Shown: positions 1-8,442 of the stretch, piece after piece | How positions within the stretch are numbered: position 1 is the first letter of the stretch | Layout of the letters: each line of letters starts with the position of its first letter | NCBI GenBank assembly: GCA_012514865.1 | Contig: JAAYZO010000152.1 | Location: forward strand, 1 to 17,931 | Reading direction: 5' to 3' | DNA from: Lentisphaerota bacterium | GTDB lineage: Bacteria > Verrucomicrobiota > Lentisphaeria > Oligosphaerales > JAFGRS01 | DNA length: 17,931 nucleotides | Position numbers and translations under genes: made by a program | The notes under the pieces: model-generated | What the model saw: the letters and a program-made list of their open reading frames with translations, nothing else | Told to the model about the DNA's origin: nothing | The model's database searches: none

Positions 1-15
1 AAAGGCGACGCCCTC

Positions 16-2154
16 ATGGCTTCTGACCAGGACCTCCGCGAGCGCATCCTCGAGGCCGTGCGGGCCCGCCAGGGCAGCGGCGCCCGCCGCAGCGAGCTGC
101 GCCGCGAGGTCGGCTGCCACCGCGGCGCCGAGGCCGACCGCTTCCGCGAGGTCTTCCGCGACCTCTGCGCCGAGGGCATCCTGCTGCGGCAGCGCGGCGG
201 GCGCTACGTCCAGGCGGCGACGAAGGCCCTCGTCGCCGGCACCATCCAGGTCAACAGCCGCGGCTTCGGCTTCGTCACCCGCCAGGACGGCGCCCCGGAT
301 ATCTTCATACCGCCGCCGGCACTCCTCGGCGCCATCTCGGGCGACCGCGTCCTGGTGGCCCTGACCGACCAGGATGACGAACGCGGCCCGGTCGGCGAGG
401 TCCGCCGCATCACCGAACGCCGCCACCGCGTCCTGGTCGCCTCGCTGGTCGAGCTGCCGAGCGGCCCGGCGGTGCGGCCGCTGCGGCGCGAGCTGCCGGC
501 CTTCGTCGACCTCGCCGATGGCGGCCACGCCATCGACCCCGCCGACGTCGACCCCGGCGACTGGGTCGAGGTCTCGCTCCTGCCGCCCGACAGCCCGCAG
601 GCGCCCCTGCAGGCGGTGCTCCTGCGCCGCCTGGGCGGCGCCGACCCGATCAGCGCCGACCTCGATGCCATCGTCGCCGAGTTCGGCCTCCCGGAGCCCT
701 GGAGCGCCGCCGAGGAGCAGGCCGCCGCCCGCCTCGAGCCCGTGGCCCTGGAACGCGTCGACGCCACCGCCCTCGAGGCCGTGACCATCGACCCGCTCGA
801 CGCTCAGGACTTCGACGACGCCCTCTCGATCGAGCCCGGGCCGCAGCCGGGCCTGGTGACCATCGGCGTCCACATCGCCGACGTCGCCGCCTACGTCCCG
901 GCCGACTCGGCCTTCGACGCCGGCGCCCGCGCCCGCGGCTTCACCGCCTACCTCCCCGGCCGGACCCTGCCGATGCTCCCGGCCGCCCTCGCCGGGCGGA
1001 CCTGCAGCCTGATCGCCGGCGAGGAGCGCCTGGCCCACTCGGTCTTCATGGATATCGACGCGGCCAGCGGCGAGGTCGTGTCGCGCCGCCGCCAGCGCAC
1101 CCGCCTGCGGGTCGTGCAGCGCCTGACCTTCGAGGACGTCGCGGCCATCCTGGCCGACGACCCGGCCCTGCGCGGGCGGGTCCCGCCGCGGGTGCACCAG
1201 ATCGTCCGGCATCTCGGCGAGGTGGCCTGCGCCTGCCGCGCCCGCCGGGCGGCGCAGGATGGCTTCCTCGACCTCGCCCTCCCGGAGATCCGCGTCCTCT
1301 GCACCGGGGCGCCGCCACGCATCCAGGCCCTGCAGCGTGTCGAGGCCGGCCCGGCACACCAGCTCGTCGAGGAGTTCATGCTGGCCGCCAATACCGCCGT
1401 TGCCGAGGAACTCCTCGAACGCGGCCTGCCCGGGCTCTTCCGCAACCACGACGAGCCCAAGCCCGCCGACCTCGCCGCCTTCCTCGTCTGGGCCCGCCAG
1501 ACCCTGCACACGCGCCTGCCGGCCCTGGGCGACCGCGCCGCCGTCAACCGCCTCCTCGCCGAGGTCGGCCAGGACGCCCTCCGCGACACCGTCCTGGCGC
1601 AGTTCCTGCGGGCCCTGCCGCGCGCCGGGTACGGGGTCGAGTGCCGCGGCCACTACGGCCTCGGGAAGGAGATCTACTGCCACTTCACCAGCCCGATACG
1701 GCGCTACCCGGACCTGGTCGTGCACCAGCAGCTCCTCGCCCTCGACCTCGGGCGCACCCCGCGCGGCGCCGGCGACTGCGACGCCCTCGGGCAGGCCTGC
1801 ACCAGCCTCGAGGAGCAGGTCGACACGGCTACCTATGCCGCCGTCGACCGCCTCAAGCTGCGCTACCTCCGCCAGCGTCAGGAGCAGAGCCCGGGCGAGG
1901 TCTACGAGGGGACCGTCTCGCGCTGTTCCACCGACGGCCTCGGCGTCTACCTCCCCGAGGTCGGCATGGTCGGCATCATCCCGGCCTCGCGCCTGCCCGG
2001 CGGGCCGTACCGCCTCGACCGCCACAGCGGCCAGCTCCGCGGCAGTCGGGGTGGAAAAAGCTGCAAGGCCGGCGATGTTATCTATGTTCAATGCCGGCGC
2101 GCCGACACCGTCCGCGGAGAGCTGCACCTCGAGCCCGTTCAGGCGCGGGTCTGA
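16..2154 (+). CDS. rnr: Ribonuclease R (RNase II/VacB family 3'-5' exoribonuclease)
   Basis: Processive, Mg-dependent 3'-to-5' exoribonuclease that degrades structured RNA in the cytoplasm (mRNA decay, rRNA quality control). The order of domains is that of RNase R: an N-terminal winged-helix region (about residues 5-65), a cold-shock domain with GTIQVNSRGFGFV (75-87), a second OB-like stretch (about 135-200), the RNB catalytic domain, and a C-terminal S1 domain (about 627-709). The catalytic signature TIDPLDAQDFDDA begins at residue 257 and supplies D259, D265, D267 and D268, matching the four conserved Asp of the family; HFTSPIRRYPDL lies at 556-567. At 712 residues it is shorter than the roughly 810-residue E. 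coli enzyme, mainly because the basic tail after S1 is missing. ATG at 16 is preceded by AAAGG at 1-5; any promoter lies outside the window. The next gene follows after 64 nt on the same strand. Confidence 0.95.
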   Translation: MASDQDLRERILEAVRARQGSGARRSELRREVGCHRGAEADRFREVFRDLCAEGILLRQRGGRYVQAATKALVAGTIQVNSRGFGFVTRQDGAPDIFIPPPALLGAISGDRVLVALTDQDDERGPVGEVRRITERRHRVLVASLVELPSGPAVRPLRRELPAFVDLADGGHAIDPADVDPGDWVEVSLLPPDSPQAPLQAVLLRRLGGADPISADLDAIVAEFGLPEPWSAAEEQAAARLEPVALERVDATALEAVTIDPLDAQDFDDALSIEPGPQPGLVTIGVHIADVAAYVPADSAFDAGARARGFTAYLPGRTLPMLPAALAGRTCSLIAGEERLAHSVFMDIDAASGEVVSRRRQRTRLRVVQRLTFEDVAAILADDPALRGRVPPRVHQIVRHLGEVACACRARRAAQDGFLDLALPEIRVLCTGAPPRIQALQRVEAGPAHQLVEEFMLAANTAVAEELLERGLPGLFRNHDEPKPADLAAFLVWARQTLHTRLPALGDRAAVNRLLAEVGQDALRDTVLAQFLRALPRAGYGVECRGHYGLGKEIYCHFTSPIRRYPDLVVHQQLLALDLGRTPRGAGDCDALGQACTSLEEQVDTATYAAVDRLKLRYLRQRQEQSPGEVYEGTVSRCSTDGLGVYLPEVGMVGIIPASRLPGGPYRLDRHSGQLRGSRGGKSCKAGDVIYVQCRRADTVRGELHLEPVQARV

Positions 2155-2204
2155 GGGCCTCCTCCGCGGTTTTCGTTGGGCGCCCGGCCGCGTCGTCAGG
2201 AATC

Positions 2205-2209
2205 AGGAG
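2205..2209 (+). promoter_or_regulatory. Ribosome binding site fixing a GTG start for the TPR membrane protein
   Basis: AGGAG sits 9 nt before GTG 2219. The reading frame is open far upstream into rnr, so this site is what decides where the second gene begins. A TTG at 2222 is the only near alternative. Confidence 0.6.
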
Positions 2210-2218
2210 TCCCCTCAC

Positions 2219-3040
2219 GTGTTGACGATCCTCTTCTCGATGCTGGTCGGTGTGGTCCTGGCGGGCGGCCTGCAGGTAGCCTGGCCGGGCCATCCGGTGG
2301 TCGTGGGCCTGGTCTGGCTGCTTGGCTTCATCGGCACCTCGATCGCCATCAACCTGGTCATCCGGAAGCGCCTGGAGGCCATCTTCAAGGCCGTCCAGGC
2401 GCACATCGAGCAGTCGCAATCGCAGCTCCGCCGCCGCGCCATGCAGCAGCGCCTCACCGGCGACAACCGCGGCGCCCTGCAGAAGATCGAGGCCGAGCAG
2501 GACCGTAGCATCCGCGAGGCCGTGGCCATCCTCGACGGCATCGCGCCCATCAAGAAGTGGAATCTCCTGGCCGAACGTCAGGCCAATACCCTCAAGGGAC
2601 AGCTCTACTACCAGATCAAGGACTTCGAGGCCGCCCAGCGCTGCCTGGACCGCAGCCTCGTCCCCACCCCCGACCCGCTCACCCTCGCCATGAAGATGGC
2701 CCTCCTCTACCGCGCCGAGAAGTTCGACGACATCGACAAGGCCTTCCGCCGCGGCGTCAAGCGCTTCAAGGACGACAAGGGCACCCTCATCTACGCCCTC
2801 TACTCGTGGATCCTCGTCAAGCGCGACCGCGTCGCCGATGCCATCGCGGTCCTCGACGAGGGCCGCACCCGCACCGAGGACGAGACCCTGCGCACCAACT
2901 GGCAGCACCTGACCAACAACCGCGTGCGGCACTTCTCCAACGCCGGCCTTGGCGAGACCTGGTACGCCCTCCACCTCGAGGAGCCCAGGCCGGTCAAGAT
3001 CCGCCAGACCCGCTTCAGCGGCCCGGCCCGCCGGCGCTAG
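2219..3040 (+). CDS. Membrane-anchored protein with TPR-like tail, function unknown
   Basis: I do not recognise a named family. The 273-residue product has two hydrophobic segments at the N-terminus (about residues 2-21 and 27-48), followed by a basic stop (RKR) and a charged helical stretch (about 50-100) that may be coiled coil. A helical repeat region follows (about 115-235) with TPR-like spacing, for example LKGQLYYQIKDFEAAQRCLDRSL at 125-147, which scans as a TPR unit. The C-terminus ends in a short basic tail. The likely topology is a hairpin anchor with the helical domain in the cytoplasm. The frame is open upstream inside rnr, but the AGGAG at 2205-2209 and the abrupt shift from low-complexity to structured sequence put the start at GTG 2219. 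Co-transcription with rnr is plausible (64-nt gap), which would make it a candidate scaffold near RNA decay; that link is inference only. Confidence 0.8.
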   Translation: MLTILFSMLVGVVLAGGLQVAWPGHPVVVGLVWLLGFIGTSIAINLVIRKRLEAIFKAVQAHIEQSQSQLRRRAMQQRLTGDNRGALQKIEAEQDRSIREAVAILDGIAPIKKWNLLAERQANTLKGQLYYQIKDFEAAQRCLDRSLVPTPDPLTLAMKMALLYRAEKFDDIDKAFRRGVKRFKDDKGTLIYALYSWILVKRDRVADAIAVLDEGRTRTEDETLRTNWQHLTNNRVRHFSNAGLGETWYALHLEEPRPVKIRQTRFSGPARRR

Positions 3041-3057
3041 ACCGCCCCGGCGCCCAG

Positions 3058-3074
3058 GCGGGCCTCCCGCCCGC
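3058..3074 (+). terminator. Candidate hairpin terminator after the TPR gene
   Basis: GCGGGC (3058-3063) pairs perfectly with GCCCGC (3069-3074) around a 5-nt loop, 17 nt after the stop at 3040. No T-tract follows, so if it terminates, it would be a weak or factor-assisted site. Confidence 0.35.
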
Positions 3075-3077
3075 GCC

Positions 3078-3113
3078 GACTGGTCTGACTGGTCTGACTT
3101 GCCCGCCTTGCCG
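3078..3113. repeat. 9-bp tandem repeat GACTGGTCT with degenerate units
   Basis: Two exact units of GACTGGTCT (3078-3086, 3087-3095) are followed by the degenerate units GACTTGCCC (3096-3104) and GCCTTGCCG (3105-3113), keeping the 9-nt period. It lies in the gap between the TPR gene and the lyase-like gene, upstream of that gene's possible promoter. Confidence 0.6.
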
Positions 3114-3154
3114 CCCGCGCCCCGGCGCGTGGTTGCGGCCCCGACCGGTCGCCT

Positions 3155-3183
3155 GTGGACGTGGTGCGCTTCGGGGGTATACT
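3155..3183 (+). promoter_or_regulatory. Possible sigma70-type promoter for the lyase-like gene
   Basis: TATACT at 3178-3183 is a near-consensus -10 box in an otherwise GC-rich gap. The hexamer at 17-nt spacing (GTGGAC, 3155-3160) is a poor -35 match, so the call rests on the -10 alone. Transcription would begin near 3190, giving a leader of about 50 nt before ATG 3241. Confidence 0.35.
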
Positions 3184-3226
3184 CACCCCGAGTGACAGCG
3201 ACCGCGTGACACACGGGCAAGTGACC

Positions 3227-3231
3227 GGAGG
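3227..3231 (+). promoter_or_regulatory. Ribosome binding site selecting ATG 3241 over ATG 3232
   Basis: GGAGG directly abuts an ATG at 3232, which leaves no spacer. The in-frame ATG at 3241 lies 9 nt downstream of GGAGG and gives a well-shaped signal peptide, so 3241 is preferred. Confidence 0.65.
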
Positions 3232-3240
3232 ATGGCAGCG

Positions 3241-6200
3241 ATGACGGACGGCCTGGGACGATGGCAGCGGCGGGTGGCAATTCTGGCGGCGGGTCTCGGC
3301 ATCGGCGCGGCGACCGCCTGGGCCGACAGCCTCCTGCCGGCCGACGCCGAACGCGTGCCGATCGCCAATGGCTCCTTCGACGAGGGCTGGGAGAATGGCC
3401 TCCCGCGCGGCTGGAAGGCCTACAAGATGGCCTCCGAATCGCGCCGCCGTGAGCCCGTGCCCGCCGAGGATGGCAAGGCCCTCCGCCTGGTCGACGACGA
3501 CCCGGCCGAAGAGATCGGCGTCACGCAGTCCTTCCCCCTCGCCCCGGGGCGTTTCTACGAGCTCGAGGTGCAGGCCCGCATCGAGGACGGCGGCAACGCC
3601 GACGGCTTCTACGCCCAGCTCCGCTTCCTGCCCTCGGACCGCATCGCGCAGGCGCCGATCGAGGTCGGCGAGGGCGGCCGCATCGGGCGTGTCTGGGTCG
3701 GCGACCAGGCCCCGGCCGATACCACCCAGGGCGTCATCTACCTCTACTCCTCGCGACCGGACCGCCCGCGCGTCGTCATCGAGGAGGCCATCCTGCGCGT
3801 CATCGACTTCCAGGACTTCGCGGCCGTCACCGCGCCCAAGCGCCTCGTCCTCGAGACCCCGCTGCTGCGCGGCGGCGTCGGCGAGATGCGCCTGGTGGTG
3901 CCGTCGGCGGAGCCCTGGGCCGGCCTCGGGCAGGGCCTCGCGGCGGCGCTGAAAGAGCGCCTCGGCGTGGCGGTGCCGGTGCAGACCGCCGACACGATGG
4001 CCCAGGCCGACCTCGAGGCCGGCACCGCCATCCTGCTCGGCCATATCGGCAACAACCGCGCCATGCTCTACCCGTACTCGCACAGCCTCTGCTTCAGCGA
4101 CGGGCTCTACCCGGGCGCCGGCGGCTTCGAGCTGCGCACGGTCCACGACCCCTGGGGCAACGGCCGCAACCTGGTCGTCCTCGGGGCCTCCGACCCGGCT
4201 GGACAGGAACGCGCCATCGCGGCCTTCCTCGAGAGCCTCCCGGCCGCCGCGCCCGACGTGGTCCTGCCGCCCCTCTTCCGCGTCGAACACAGCGAGGTCG
4301 TCGCCCGCAGCCTGCGCAATATCTTCACGCGCAACCTCGACGACGCCTGGCAGAAGGCCCAGGAAGCCGACGCCGAGAAGCAGCTCCTGCAGGGCATCCA
4401 CTGCGGCCTGTTCACCCTGGCCCAGCGCGCCGGACAGGCCTACGCCCTCAGCCAGCGCCCCGAGTACGCCCGCGAGTTCGTCCGGCTCATCCGCCGCGCC
4501 CAGACGCACCACGACAGCAAGCCGACCACCTACGGCGGCCCCTGGGGCATGGACTCCGATTTCATGATCTACCGCGTCCTGCCCGCCTGGGACGCCCTCG
4601 AGGAATGCCCGGCCCTGAGCGACGCTGAGCGCCTCGAGGTCTCGCAGATCCTGCACCGCTGGGTCGGCGACCTCATCCACAAGGGCCGCCCGCAGGGCCG
4701 GCAGGTGCGCTTCAACCACACCACCTTCCCGGCCCTCGGCGGCCTCTATGCCGGCCAGTACTTCGAGCGCTACTACAACGACGCCAAGGCCATGCAGTGG
4801 CTGCGGCAGGCCCACGAGGTCTTCCGCTTCCAGGCCAGTACCACCAAGCCGCACTGCGACTGCAACTCCTACCAGTGGCTGACCGTGCAGCACACCATGC
4901 TCTATGCCCTCGCCTCCGGCGACCTGACCTACTTCGAGAACGGCAACATCCGCCGCCTCGCTGACTACCTCCTGCTCAGCCAGAACCCGCGCGGCGACGG
5001 CGTCGCCTACGGCGATATCGGCCTCTGGCGCAGCGGCCGCGCCGGCGACAGCCTCCTGCGCGGCATCTACTGGTACCGGCCGGACCCGGCCGTGGCCTGG
5101 CTTCTCGGCAATGGCCAGCCCGCCGACCTGCGCCCGATCGTCGGCGGCTATGGCCTCCCGCTCGGCGAACAGACGCCGCCACCGGCCTGGCTCGGCCTGG
5201 CCTCATGGCCCCTCGACGAGGCCTGGCACCGCAGCTTCGCCGGCGTCCGCACGACGCCCCTGGAACGGACCTTCGACAAGATCGCCTGCCGCTCCGGCTA
5301 CGAGCCCCAGGCCGCCTACCTGCTCCTCGATGGCCTCGGCACCGGCGGCCATGGCCATATGGACGGCAATGCCATCCTGCAGTGGTCCGAGGACGAGCGC
5401 ATCTGGCTCGCCGACGGCGACTACATCAAGTCGCTGCCCAAGTACCACAATACCCTCCTCGTCCTGCGCGACGGCCAGTCGGTCCGGCCGCCCGATGCCG
5501 CCGAGCTGATGCACGCCGCCGACCTGCCCGGCGCCGGCTTCTCCCAGACCGCCCTGCGCGGCTATGCGGGGGTCGACTGGGAGCGCTCCGTGGTCTGGCT
5601 GAAGGGCCGCTGGTTCGCGGTCATCGACCGGGTCACCGCGAAGGAAGACGGCGACTACAGCCTGCGCGCCGTCTGGCAGACCGTCGGTACGACCCGCCAC
5701 CAGGGCAGCGGCCTGGATGTCGAGCAGGGCGGCCGGCACGCCCGCATCGCCTTCGCACCCGGCACCCCCACCCTGGTCCACAGCGATGCCGCCCTCGGCA
5801 GCAACTGGCGCAGCTACCCGTATGCCGGCGATGGCACGGTGCGCGTCCTGCAGGGCATCGTCGGGGGACCGCTGAAGGCCGGCGAGCGCCGCGAGCTGGC
5901 GACGATTCTGGATGCCTCCGGCGGGGTGCCCTCCGAGGCCGTCATCGAGGCCCTCGGCGACGGCCTCTACCGCGTCCGCGATGCCGCCGGCGCCACCCTC
6001 GTGGCCCTGGCCGACGACGGCGGCGTGTGCCGCCTCGGCGCCGAGGCGGTTCTGCCGGCGGCGGCCCTGGTGGTGACCCCCGATCGCGTCGCCGCCTTCG
6101 CCGCCGGCCTGCCTGGCCAGGCGGCCGCGGTCGACGTCGAGCAGGACCGCGCCCAGGGCGCCGCCCAGGGCCGCGCTCCCGCCGCCACCCGCGCCGGCGA

Positions 6201-7950
6201 GCCGGCGCCCCTGGGCCGCCTTGCCGTGTCCGGGCCGATCCTCGCCGCCACGGCGATCGAGGCCCTGTGGACGGCGCCGGCCCGGCCGCTCGTCGTCGTC
6301 GACCCCGCCGCGGCCCCGGCGGCCGGGCCGGGCCTGACCCTGCGCTGGTCTCAGATTGACCGCCCGAAGTCGCTCCTCTACAGCAACAACCGCGGCTGGC
6401 CGGGCCACGTCGACGCCGGCATGAGCCTGCGCGCCGAGCCGGCGCCCCTCGCCGCCAATGTCTTCTCCGGCGAGGTCGGGCAGAACCTCCTCGAGAGCCT
6501 CGCCGACGGCGAACTCATGGGAACCAGCGCGGCGACGATGTGGGATACCGACCAGGCCGTGACCCTGGACCTGACCTTCGCCAAGGCGGTCCGCGTCAAC
6601 GAGGTCGAGCTGCACGTCTGGCACGCCGCCGGCTCGAGCAAGGGCAAGGCCTACGGCATTGTCGCGGCTGACCTCCACGCCGGCGTCCCGGCGGCCGGTG
6701 CGGCCCCCCTGGCCAGCCTGGGGGCGGTCCCGGAGCACTCCGACTGGGGCTCGCCGGTGCGCCACGTCTTCGCGGGCCTCGACTGCGAGACCAACGCTCT
6801 GCGGCTGGTGCTGACACCGCGGCCGGGCCGCGGCGTCTACATCGCCGAGATCGCGGTGCGCGGCGCTGCCGACAGCACCGCGGCGCAGGCCGCCGACCTG
6901 GCCGCCGGGCGCTTCACGACCGTGGCCCTCGCCGACGTCACCGGCGATGGCCAGGTCGAGGCCCTCGCCGGATCCACCTCGGGCCGGGTCGTCGGCATCA
7001 ACCTCGACGGCACGACACTCTGGGATGCCGACTTCGCCAGCCCGGTACGGGCCCTCGCCGGCGTCGCCTTCGACGGCACGGGCGCCCCCGGCGCCGTCGT
7101 CGTCGGCGGCGACAGCGACACCGTCCGCGCCTTCGCCGGCCGCGACGGCGCGGCCCTGTGGACACATACCATCGACCGCTACAAGACCGCCGGCGATGTC
7201 GGGGTGATGTTCACCGCCGACCTCGACGGCCAGGGCCGCCAGGTCGCCGTGGCCGGCTCGCGCAACTGGCGTTACCATGTCCTCGACCGCGATGGCACCA
7301 AGCGCTGGCACTACGAGAGCGTCCACCTCTCCACCGCCGGCACCGCCGCCGACCTCGACGCCGACGGCCGACAGGAACTCCTCCTCGGCACCGCCTACTA
7401 CGGCTGGTTCGCCGTCAAGCCCGAGGGCACGACACTCTGGCGCTACAGCACCCGCGGCGGACCCGGCTGCAATGTCGTGGCCGCCGGCGATGTCACCGGC
7501 GACGGCACCCCGGAGGTCTTCTTCGGCGGTCAGGACGCCCTCGTGCAGGCGGCCAGTGCCAAGGGCGAGGCCCTCTGGCAGTTCAACACCGGCGATGAGG
7601 TCTCGGGCCTGGCGGTCATCGACAGCGATGGCGATGGCCGCAGCGAGGTCGTCGCCGCGTCGCTGTCCTTCAATCTCTTCTGCATCGACGGTGCGGGCCG
7701 GCGGCTCTGGCGGCGCGACCTCGGCAGCCCGCTGCGCGGCCTGGCCCGCTGTGAGCACGCCGGTCGGACGGTCCTGGCGGTCGCCACCGAGGCCGGCCGC
7801 GTCTGCCTGGTCGACCCGCGGCAGGGCGACGTCCTGGCCAGCCACGACCTCGGCGCACCGGTCCTGCGCATCGCCACGCACGGCCGCCTGATCCTGGCCG
7901 CCGACGATGCCGGACAGGTCGCCCTCCTCGAGACCGCGCCGGCGCCCTGA
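3241..7950 (+). CDS. Secreted heparinase II/III-like polysaccharide lyase with propeller repeats
   Basis: Large extracytoplasmic protein, probably acting on an acidic or sulfated polysaccharide; the substrate cannot be read from sequence. Residues (from ATG 3241): a signal peptide (basic QRR, hydrophobic core, then AWA-DS near 26-29); an N-terminal galactose-binding-like domain (about 40-190, starting NGSFDEGWENG); an alpha/beta domain resembling N-terminal domains of some glycosidases (about 200-345); an alpha/alpha-toroid lyase-like region (about 355-660) with FNHTTFP near 491-497; and a heparinase II/III-type beta-sandwich (about 675-950). The last contains GGHGHMDGNAI near 702-712 and YHNTLLV near 735-741, matching conserved motifs of that fold. 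After an Ala/Gly-rich linker (about 960-1000) come a discoidin-like domain (about 1080-1208) and FG-GAP/PQQ-like repeats (about 1225-1565). These carry five acidic D-x-D/T-x-x-G loops (for example DVTGDG, DSDGDG) and six G-x-x-LW or RW turns. A purely binding, non-catalytic role is possible. Confidence 0.8.
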   Translation: MTDGLGRWQRRVAILAAGLGIGAATAWADSLLPADAERVPIANGSFDEGWENGLPRGWKAYKMASESRRREPVPAEDGKALRLVDDDPAEEIGVTQSFPLAPGRFYELEVQARIEDGGNADGFYAQLRFLPSDRIAQAPIEVGEGGRIGRVWVGDQAPADTTQGVIYLYSSRPDRPRVVIEEAILRVIDFQDFAAVTAPKRLVLETPLLRGGVGEMRLVVPSAEPWAGLGQGLAAALKERLGVAVPVQTADTMAQADLEAGTAILLGHIGNNRAMLYPYSHSLCFSDGLYPGAGGFELRTVHDPWGNGRNLVVLGASDPAGQERAIAAFLESLPAAAPDVVLPPLFRVEHSEVVARSLRNIFTRNLDDAWQKAQEADAEKQLLQGIHCGLFTLAQRAGQAYALSQRPEYAREFVRLIRRAQTHHDSKPTTYGGPWGMDSDFMIYRVLPAWDALEECPALSDAERLEVSQILHRWVGDLIHKGRPQGRQVRFNHTTFPALGGLYAGQYFERYYNDAKAMQWLRQAHEVFRFQASTTKPHCDCNSYQWLTVQHTMLYALASGDLTYFENGNIRRLADYLLLSQNPRGDGVAYGDIGLWRSGRAGDSLLRGIYWYRPDPAVAWLLGNGQPADLRPIVGGYGLPLGEQTPPPAWLGLASWPLDEAWHRSFAGVRTTPLERTFDKIACRSGYEPQAAYLLLDGLGTGGHGHMDGNAILQWSEDERIWLADGDYIKSLPKYHNTLLVLRDGQSVRPPDAAELMHAADLPGAGFSQTALRGYAGVDWERSVVWLKGRWFAVIDRVTAKEDGDYSLRAVWQTVGTTRHQGSGLDVEQGGRHARIAFAPGTPTLVHSDAALGSNWRSYPYAGDGTVRVLQGIVGGPLKAGERRELATILDASGGVPSEAVIEALGDGLYRVRDAAGATLVALADDGGVCRLGAEAVLPAAALVVTPDRVAAFAAGLPGQAAAVDVEQDRAQGAAQGRAPAATRAGEPAPLGRLAVSGPILAATAIEALWTAPARPLVVVDPAAAPAAGPGLTLRWSQIDRPKSLLYSNNRGWPGHVDAGMSLRAEPAPLAANVFSGEVGQNLLESLADGELMGTSAATMWDTDQAVTLDLTFAKAVRVNEVELHVWHAAGSSKGKAYGIVAADLHAGVPAAGAAPLASLGAVPEHSDWGSPVRHVFAGLDCETNALRLVLTPRPGRGVYIAEIAVRGAADSTAAQAADLAAGRFTTVALADVTGDGQVEALAGSTSGRVVGINLDGTTLWDADFASPVRALAGVAFDGTGAPGAVVVGGDSDTVRAFAGRDGAALWTHTIDRYKTAGDVGVMFTADLDGQGRQVAVAGSRNWRYHVLDRDGTKRWHYESVHLSTAGTAADLDADGRQELLLGTAYYGWFAVKPEGTTLWRYSTRGGPGCNVVAAGDVTGDGTPEVFFGGQDALVQAASAKGEALWQFNTGDEVSGLAVIDSDGDGRSEVVAASLSFNLFCIDGAGRRLWRRDLGSPLRGLARCEHAGRTVLAVATEAGRVCLVDPRQGDVLASHDLGAPVLRIATHGRLILAADDAGQVALLETAPAP

Positions 7951-8006
7951 CGGATCTGCCGCCAACGGCCGCCTCGGACGACACGCTGAGCACCGCCGGG
8001 TGGACG

Positions 8007-8052
8007 CACCGCACCTGCGGTGAAGCGGCTCCACGGGCGGCGCCGTGGAGCC
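8007..8052 (+). terminator. Two adjacent hairpins after the lyase-like gene
   Basis: CACCGCA (8007-8013) pairs with TGCGGTG (8016-8022). Immediately after, GGCTCCACGG (8027-8036) pairs perfectly with CCGTGGAGCC (8043-8052) around a 6-nt loop. The 10-bp stem starts 77 nt after the stop at 7950. No T-tract follows, so termination is a likely but not certain role. Confidence 0.4.
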
Positions 8053-8442
8053 TCGTATGAGACGTCGCGTGGTTGTGCGCTGCCGGGTCCGGGGTCAGAG
8101 TGCCGCGTTCACGCGGACGTGTGCGCCGCGGCTTCAGCCCGGCGCGGCACCCGATGTTGCCGCGGCCTGAAGGCACGCGGCACACTTCCGGCTGAAGCCG
8201 GTACTCCGACGGAGAGGGCGCAGCGAGCGATGTTTCGCCGTGCCATGTCCGGCGTTCTACGCCGGGGACGTCGCTGAGGGGGTGCCAGAACCGGACCATC
8301 AAACAGCCCTGGCGGGCAGCCCCGGCCTATGGCAGGAGGCCGGCTCGGAGGCTAGAGTAGGGCGTGTTCGCGAGAGCGCGGCCGGGAGTGCGTTCCGGCA
8401 GGCCGCCGGAGCCCCCGCGGCACGTCACAGGGAAAGCCGCCC
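8053..8442. other. Non-coding remainder of a 490-bp gap
   Basis: No convincing coding sequence exists between the hairpins and the SDR gene; open frames here lack ribosome binding sites and are Arg/Pro-rich. The stretch holds the palindromic repeat cluster at 8130-8201 and a lone -10-like TAGAGT at 8353-8358 with no -35 partner. Nothing else stands out. Confidence 0.5.
8130..8201. repeat. Palindromic GGCTTCAGCC / GGCTGAAGCC repeat cluster
   Basis: GGCTTCAGCC (8130-8139) and its exact reverse complement GGCTGAAGCC (8190-8199) lie 50 nt apart. The right arm is also the core of the self-complementary CCGGCTGAAGCCGG (8188-8201). Between them are a related small palindrome, GCCTGAAGGC (8165-8174), and GCGGCAC twice (8144-8150, 8177-8183). 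This looks like a dispersed intergenic palindromic element, but only one copy cluster is in the window. Confidence 0.5.

Noticed and set aside
1259..2218. Open frame running from inside rnr into the TPR gene, as one long protein
   Set aside because: The part inside rnr is Ser/Pro/Arg-rich shadow sequence; a clear AGGAG and GTG at 2219 start the real product.
3037..8034. Very long open frames on the minus strand (over 600 and 900 codons) opposite the lyase-like gene
   Set aside because: They are antisense shadows produced by high third-position GC in the real gene; they are low-complexity and show no domain or ribosome binding site.
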